A stretch of 9,023 bases of DNA from assembly GCA_012800475.1 (NCBI GenBank), contig JAAZJF010000018.1, positions 1-9,023 on the forward strand, in the 5' to 3' direction. Below the pieces are notes generated by a model, which searched no databases, was not told the origin of the DNA, and saw only the letters and a program-made list of their open reading frames with translations. Source of the stretch: Gammaproteobacteria bacterium (GTDB lineage: Bacteria > Pseudomonadota > Gammaproteobacteria > Pseudomonadales > Pseudomonadaceae). Below, one piece after another: positions 5,086 to 9,023 of the stretch. The position numbers were made by a program, and so were the translations under genes. Numbering within the stretch: position 1 is the first letter of the stretch; each line of letters starts with the position of its first letter.

Positions 5086-7887
5086 ATGTCTCAAGCTCCT
5101 TTAGTTTTGGTTGACGGCTCATCGTATCTCTATCGTGCGTTCCATGCCTTACCCCCGCTGATGACCTCGGCAGGCTTGCCCACCGGTGCGGTGAAGGGTG
5201 TGCTAAATATGCTACGCAGCTTGCGTAAGCAGTATCCGGATAGCGTGATTACGGTAATTTTTGATGCGAAGGGGCCGACCTTTCGTGATGAGCTGTTTGT
5301 TGAATATAAAGCACAGCGCCCACCGATGCCGGATGATTTGCGAGTACAGATTGAGCCCTTACACGACTGCGTTAAAGCCTTAGGCTTTCCGTTTTTATGC
5401 GTGGAAGGTGTTGAAGCCGATGATGTGATTGGCACCTTAGCCTATAGCAGCACTTTAGCTGAGCGCCCAGTGGTGATCTCGACCGGCGATAAAGATATGG
5501 CGCAATTGGTTAATGATCATGTGAGTTTGGTTAACACCATGTACAACACCAAACTCGACAGCGACGGTGTCGTAGAGAAGTTTGGTATTGGCCCAGAATT
5601 GATTATTGATTACTTAGCCTTGATGGGTGATAAATCGGACAATATTCCAGGTGTACCCGGTGTCGGTGAAAAAACCGCATTGGGCTTGCTGGTTGGTCTG
5701 GGCGATATGGACGCCATTTATAACAACATCGATCAAGTGGCCAGCTTATCCATTCGTGGCGCAAAAACTTTGGGTGCGAAATTACTCGAGCACCGTGATA
5801 TGGCGTATTTATCGCGTGAGTTAGCCACTATTAAGCTGGATGTTGAGCTTGAACTCAATATTGACGACATGCAGATGCAGCCACCGCAAGATGATGTTTT
5901 GCTGGAGTTGTATGAGCGTTTAGAGTTTAAAACTTGGCAAAATGAAATCCATCGACGCAGTGCTAAGCCGGCAGTGGCGTCTAAAGCCAAAGCTCAAGCA
6001 GCCCATCCAACAGAAAATGACTTGTTTGCTGAGCCCGCCACCTTAGATGAAAGTGGCGCAGCTGAATCTGCACCGCCAGCTCTATTTCACACCCTGCTCA
6101 CTGAAGACGATTTTAACCAGTGGGTGCAGCGTTTAAGCGGCGCGACTGTGTTTGCGTTTGATACTGAAACCACCAGTATCGATGCGCAACAAGCGCAGTT
6201 AGTGGGTATCTCCTTTGCCGTCACTGAGGGCGAAGGCGCTTATGTACCGCTGGCGCACAGCTATATGGGCGTGCCCAAGCAGCTGGATCAGCACTATGTA
6301 CTGGATGCGTTACGGCCTTTGTTGGAAGATCCGGCGATTACCAAAGTGTGCCAAAACGGTAAGTACGATATCAATGTGTTGGCGCGTTACGATATTGCTG
6401 TGCAAGGTGTGCGTTTCGATACCATGCTTGAATCCTATGTGCTCAACTCCACAGTGACACGCCATAATATGGATGACTTGGCGCAGCGTTATTTAAACCG
6501 CAGCACCATTCGCTTTGAGGATGTTGCAGGTAAAGGCGCTAAACAGTTGACCTTTGATCAAATTGATCTCGCCATTGCCGGCCCCTATGCCGCAGAAGAT
6601 GCTGAGATCACCTTGTGCTTACACAATCACTTGATTAAAGAGTTGCAGGCCATCCCGCCGCTGCGTGAGGTGTTGGATAATATTGAAATACCGTTGATGC
6701 CCGTCTTGGCGCGTATTGAGCGGTGTGGTGCTTTGGTGGATGCGCACTTATTGGGTGTGCAAAGCTTAGAAATAGCCGCCAAACTCACTGAGTTAGAGCG
6801 GCAAACCTATGCCATTGCTGGTGAAGAGTTTAACTTAGCTTCGCCCAAGCAATTGGGTGTGGTGTTGTATGAAAAGCTCGGTTTACCTGTATTGTCCAAA
6901 ACGGCCAAAGGTCAGCCCAGCACTGCTGAGGCGGTGTTGTCTGAGCTGGCCGAGCAAGGGCATGAGTTGCCGGTATTGTTGATGCAGTACCGCAGTTTGA
7001 GCAAACTCAAAAGCACCTATACTGATCGCTTGCCTGAGCAAATCAATCCGCTGACAGGGCGTATTCACACCAGTTACCACCAAGCGGTGACGGCAACAGG
7101 GCGCTTATCTTCCAGTGATCCAAACTTACAAAACATTCCCATTCGCACCGCTGAAGGTCGACGTATTCGCCAAGCCTTTATTGCACCGCAAGGCTATAAA
7201 TTATTAGCGGCGGATTACTCGCAAATTGAACTGCGGATTATGGCGCATTTAGCGCAAGACCCAGGTTTACTGGATGCCTTTAGTCACAACCGCGATGTGC
7301 ATAAAGCTACAGCTTCAGAAGTTTTTGGTGTGCCATTAGAAGAGGTCACCAGTGATCAGCGCCGCAGTGCTAAAGCCATTAACTTTGGTTTGATTTATGG
7401 CATGAGTGCCCATGGTTTAGCCAAGCAAATTGGTTGCGACCGTGGTCAAGCGAAAATATATATGGATCGCTATTTTGCCCGTTATCCTGGCGTCTTGGAT
7501 TACATGGAGCGCACTCGTGCTCAAGCCAGTGAGCAGGGGTATGTGGAGACGATCTTTGGTCGTCGTTTATATTTACCTGACATCCATGCGAAAAATGCAG
7601 CCGTGCGTAAAGGTGCTGAGCGCACCGCCATTAACGCGCCGATGCAGGGCAGTGCCGCGGATATTATTAAGCGCGCGATGATTACTGTGGATCAGTGGCT
7701 GGCCACTGCAGGACTGGATGCCAAGGTGATCTTGCAGGTGCATGATGAATTGGTTCTCGAAGTGCGTGAGGATCAAGTGGACGCTGTACGTGACGGCTTG
7801 CTGCCTTTAATGAGTGCGGGTGCTGCTTTAGATGTGCCTTTAATTGTTGAAACGGGCGTAGGCGATAACTGGGATCAAGCTCACTAA
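5086..7887 (+). CDS. polA: DNA polymerase I
   Basis: Family A DNA polymerase for Okazaki fragment maturation and repair gap filling. The 933-aa protein has all three activities. The 5'-nuclease domain (about 1-290) shows LVDGSSYLYRAFHA (D10), GVEADDVIG, STGDKDMAQL and the helix-hairpin region DKSDNIPGVPGVGEKTA. The 3'-5' proofreading domain keeps D359/E361 (FDTETT), D428 (NGKYD) and Y501/D505 (YAAED). The polymerase domain has motif A DYSQIELR (710-717), motif B RRSAKAINFGLIYG (759-772) and motif C HDE (886-888). A low-complexity Ala/Glu/Pro linker (about 300-340) joins the nuclease to the Klenow part. ATG 5086 is chosen over an in-frame TTG at 5074: homologues start MSQAPLVLVDG and the TTG directly abuts the only Shine-Dalgarno-like AAGG (5070-5073). 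That leaves a 12-nt spacer, suggesting modest initiation. TATTAT (5045-5050) could be the -10 box, without a convincing -35. Read-through probably ends at the terminator at 8036-8078. Confidence 0.98.
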   Translation: MSQAPLVLVDGSSYLYRAFHALPPLMTSAGLPTGAVKGVLNMLRSLRKQYPDSVITVIFDAKGPTFRDELFVEYKAQRPPMPDDLRVQIEPLHDCVKALGFPFLCVEGVEADDVIGTLAYSSTLAERPVVISTGDKDMAQLVNDHVSLVNTMYNTKLDSDGVVEKFGIGPELIIDYLALMGDKSDNIPGVPGVGEKTALGLLVGLGDMDAIYNNIDQVASLSIRGAKTLGAKLLEHRDMAYLSRELATIKLDVELELNIDDMQMQPPQDDVLLELYERLEFKTWQNEIHRRSAKPAVASKAKAQAAHPTENDLFAEPATLDESGAAESAPPALFHTLLTEDDFNQWVQRLSGATVFAFDTETTSIDAQQAQLVGISFAVTEGEGAYVPLAHSYMGVPKQLDQHYVLDALRPLLEDPAITKVCQNGKYDINVLARYDIAVQGVRFDTMLESYVLNSTVTRHNMDDLAQRYLNRSTIRFEDVAGKGAKQLTFDQIDLAIAGPYAAEDAEITLCLHNHLIKELQAIPPLREVLDNIEIPLMPVLARIERCGALVDAHLLGVQSLEIAAKLTELERQTYAIAGEEFNLASPKQLGVVLYEKLGLPVLSKTAKGQPSTAEAVLSELAEQGHELPVLLMQYRSLSKLKSTYTDRLPEQINPLTGRIHTSYHQAVTATGRLSSSDPNLQNIPIRTAEGRRIRQAFIAPQGYKLLAADYSQIELRIMAHLAQDPGLLDAFSHNRDVHKATASEVFGVPLEEVTSDQRRSAKAINFGLIYGMSAHGLAKQIGCDRGQAKIYMDRYFARYPGVLDYMERTRAQASEQGYVETIFGRRLYLPDIHAKNAAVRKGAERTAINAPMQGSAADIIKRAMITVDQWLATAGLDAKVILQVHDELVLEVREDQVDAVRDGLLPLMSAGAALDVPLIVETGVGDNWDQAH

Positions 7888-7908
7888 AAACTTTTTCAGC
7901 ACCCCAAG

Positions 7909-7936
7909 GAACTCTTCGCGCTAGGGCGCAGTCAGA
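7909..7936 (+). promoter_or_regulatory. Extracytoplasmic-stress (AlgU/sigma-22, RpoE-type) promoter candidate
   Basis: GAACTC (7909-7914), a 17-nt spacer and TCAGA (7932-7936) match the AlgU/RpoE consensus GAACTT-N16/17-TCTGA with one mismatch in each box. It sits 22 bp after the polA stop, and its predicted start at about 7942-7944 gives a transcript of about 136 nt ending at the strong terminator. P. aeruginosa ErsA, at the same locus, is known to be transcribed under sigma-22. No comparable sigma-70 promoter was seen for this transcript. Confidence 0.65.
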
Positions 7937-7942
7937 GTATAT

Positions 7943-8078
7943 GAATGGTTAAGGATGTTGTTACTCACACTCCTAGATCCTTGATGTGTTGTATGTTGGC
8001 AGATATCCGAGTGTCCCCTAGCAACTCGGATTTAGACTCCGAACCTCTCTCCCCCAAATGAGGTTCGGAGTTTTTTTT
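7943..8078 (+). ncRNA. ersA: ErsA-like (Spot 42-position) regulatory small RNA
   Basis: Candidate trans-acting, Hfq-type sRNA directly downstream of polA. The predicted RNA is about 136 nt; P. aeruginosa ErsA is about 132 nt. It folds into three consecutive hairpins: AAGGAT/ATCCTT (7951-7956 with 7977-7982, about 20-nt loop); ATCCGAGT/ACTCGGAT (8005-8012 with 8024-8031, 11-nt loop containing UCCCCU at 8014-8019); and the terminator (8036-8071), whose 12-nt loop contains CCCCC (8051-8055). The C-rich loops are obvious candidates for pairing with G-rich ribosome binding sites, as known for ErsA on algC and oprD mRNAs. The oligo-U tail (8071-8078) suits Hfq. The 5' end is inferred from the stress-sigma promoter and could shift by a few bases. 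No open frame of interest lies inside. Assignment as ErsA rests on locus, size, promoter type and structure, not on an alignment. Confidence 0.75.
8036..8078 (+). terminator. Strong intrinsic terminator of the sRNA (and polA read-through)
   Basis: Perfect 12-bp stem, ACTCCGAACCTC (8036-8047) with GAGGTTCGGAGT (8060-8071), a 12-nt loop rich in C, and eight T residues (8071-8078). It is the first convincing terminator after polA, so it probably ends both the sRNA and any polA read-through, and isolates glcB. Confidence 0.95.
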
Positions 8079-8129
8079 GCTTGTCAAAAAGTGTTAGCCT
8101 TCAGTGCTTGGCATATTTCCCTCTGCTTT

Positions 8130-8158
8130 TTTTCAAATATTCATGTAGTATTTATATT
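8130..8158 (+). promoter_or_regulatory. Predicted sigma-70 promoter of glcB
   Basis: TTTTCA (8130-8135) as a weak -35 box, a 17-nt spacer, and TATATT (8153-8158, 5 of 6 to TATAAT) as -10 box in the most AT-rich part of the window. The predicted start is near 8165, giving a leader of about 57 nt before the glcB ATG. The weak -35 suggests activator dependence or repression through the flanking inverted repeat. Confidence 0.45.
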
Positions 8159-8171
8159 TATGCACTACATG
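8142..8171. promoter_or_regulatory. Spaced inverted repeat around the glcB -10 region (operator candidate)
   Basis: CATGTAGT (8142-8149) and ACTACATG (8164-8171) are perfect 8-bp inverted repeats separated by 14 AT-rich bases. The half-site centres are 22 bp apart, two helical turns, so a dimeric regulator could bind one DNA face. The arms bracket the predicted -10 box and cover the predicted start, a geometry typical of a repressor site. The regulator is not identifiable from the window. As RNA the same arms could also form a stem if transcription began upstream. Confidence 0.55.
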
Positions 8172-8221
8172 GCCAAATGGCTGTTTTTATTTGAGGCTTT
8201 TTCAAGCAGAGTGAGGCAATA

Positions 8222-9023
8222 ATGACTGATCGCGTTCAAGTCGGTGGCTTGCAAGTCGCCAAGGTTTTATACGATTTCGTTAACACCCAAGCTATCCCAG
8301 GTACCGGCCTAACTGCAGAGCAGTTCTGGAAAGGTGCAACTCAGGTGTTAAAAGATCTTGCACCGAAAAACCGTGCCCTGCTAGAAAAACGTGATGCCTT
8401 ACAAGCACAAATTGATGAGTGGCACCTTGCACGTAAGGGCCAAGCTCATGACGCAGTAGCCTATAAAGCATTTCTGCAAGAGATTGGATATTTGCTGCCA
8501 GAAGCAGCAGACTTTCAAGCCAGCACACAAAATGTTGACGACGAAATTGCTCGTATGGCAGGTCCACAGTTGGTGGTACCTGTAACAAACGCACGTTTTG
8601 CTCTTAACGCTGCTAACGCACGTTGGGGTTCTTTGTATGACGCTCTATACGGCACTGATGCGATCAGTGAAGAAGACGGCGCAGAGAAAGGTCAGGGCTA
8701 CAACAAAGTACGTGGCGATAAAGTGATTGCTTATGCACGTGCTTTCTTAGACACGTCTGCACCACTGGCTGCAGGTTCGCACGTGGATGCCACGGGTTAC
8801 CGCATCGAAGATGGCAAGTTGGTTGTCAGCCTTAAGGGCGGCAGCAATACTGGCCTCAATGATGATGCGCAATTGGTTGGTTTCCAAGGTGATGCGGCAG
8901 CGCCGACTGTAGTTTTATTGAAAAATAACGGTTTGCACTTTGAAATCCAAATTGATGCCAGCACCATGATCGGCCAGACCGATGCTGCCGGTATCAAAGA
9001 CGTATTGGTTGAGTCAGCACTGA
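8222..9023 (+). CDS. glcB: Malate synthase G (3'-partial)
   Basis: Condenses glyoxylate with acetyl-CoA to malate, the second step of the glyoxylate shunt and of glycolate/glyoxylate use; cytoplasmic. The 267 codons present start MTDRVQVGGLQVAKVLYDFV and contain the conserved N-terminal stretches AYKAFLQEIGYLLPEAADFQ, GPQLVVPVTNARFALNAANARWGSLYDALYGTDA and KNNGLHFEIQID, all typical of the monomeric ~720-aa G isoform and not of malate synthase A. About two thirds of the protein, including most of the catalytic TIM barrel, lies beyond the window; the frame is still open at the last base. A TGAGG Shine-Dalgarno (8212-8216) lies 5 nt before the ATG. The gene has its own promoter region (8079-8221) behind a strong terminator, so it is a separate transcription unit from polA and the sRNA. 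No decay is visible. Confidence 0.96.
   Translation, partial: MTDRVQVGGLQVAKVLYDFVNTQAIPGTGLTAEQFWKGATQVLKDLAPKNRALLEKRDALQAQIDEWHLARKGQAHDAVAYKAFLQEIGYLLPEAADFQASTQNVDDEIARMAGPQLVVPVTNARFALNAANARWGSLYDALYGTDAISEEDGAEKGQGYNKVRGDKVIAYARAFLDTSAPLAAGSHVDATGYRIEDGKLVVSLKGGSNTGLNDDAQLVGFQGDAAAPTVVLLKNNGLHFEIQIDASTMIGQTDAAGIKDVLVESAL

Noticed and set aside
4860..5114. 84-aa forward frame upstream of polA
   Set aside because: Unlikely composition, no ribosome binding site, and it overlaps the polA start in another frame.
7918..7929. GCGC-TAGG-GCGC hairpin as polA terminator
   Set aside because: Only four pairs and no T-tract; it lies inside the spacer of the stress promoter.
8081..8104. TTGTCA as -35 box for glcB
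   Set aside because: No -10-like hexamer at 16-18 bp; the TTTTCA/TATATT pair further down fits better.
8109..8127. Sigma-54 type site (TTGGCAT...CTGCT) upstream of glcB
   Set aside because: The GG and GC dinucleotides are 13 bases apart instead of the required 10.

Overview
The window looks like the chromosome of a Pseudomonadaceae bacterium. The translated GlyQ, GlyS, GmhB, acyltransferase, PolA and malate synthase G all read like Pseudomonas orthologues. However, base composition is near 50% GC by eye and codon use is fairly AT-tolerant (many TTA, TTG and AAA codons), which is low for classical Pseudomonas. It fits a low-GC branch such as Thiopseudomonas or Denitrificimonas; this placement is inference. 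No phage, transposase, CRISPR or toxin-antitoxin genes were seen.

Region 1 (1-4362) is a same-strand cluster. It holds glyQ (5' end cut by the window edge), glyS (ATGA overlap), gmhB (after a 59-bp gap containing a long hairpin) and a PlsC-family lysophospholipid acyltransferase gene. The two gly genes make tetrameric glycyl-tRNA synthetase. The other two serve envelope lipid biosynthesis: LPS core heptose and phospholipid acylation. Pseudomonas carries the same cluster beside dnaA-dnaN-recF-gyrB, but gyrB does not follow here.

Region 2 (4363-5085) is a loose, mostly non-coding junction. It holds a roughly 100-bp element bounded by 16-nt inverted repeats with an internal hairpin, then a small reverse-strand gene of unknown function (73 aa) with a good ribosome binding site, then the polA leader.

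Region 3 (5086-8078) is polA, with all three enzymatic domains intact. It is followed by a candidate small RNA of about 136 nt with an extracytoplasmic-stress (AlgU/sigma-22 type) promoter, three hairpins, a C-rich loop and a textbook terminator. Position, size, promoter class and architecture match ErsA, the sRNA found downstream of polA in P. aeruginosa at the place Spot 42 occupies in enterics. I consider this the best find in the window.

Region 4 (8079-9023) has an AT-rich promoter with a perfect 8-bp spaced inverted repeat around the -10 box. It drives the start of glcB (malate synthase G), which runs off the window. In P. aeruginosa the sRNA is flanked by engB, not glcB, so both sides of polA are rearranged here.
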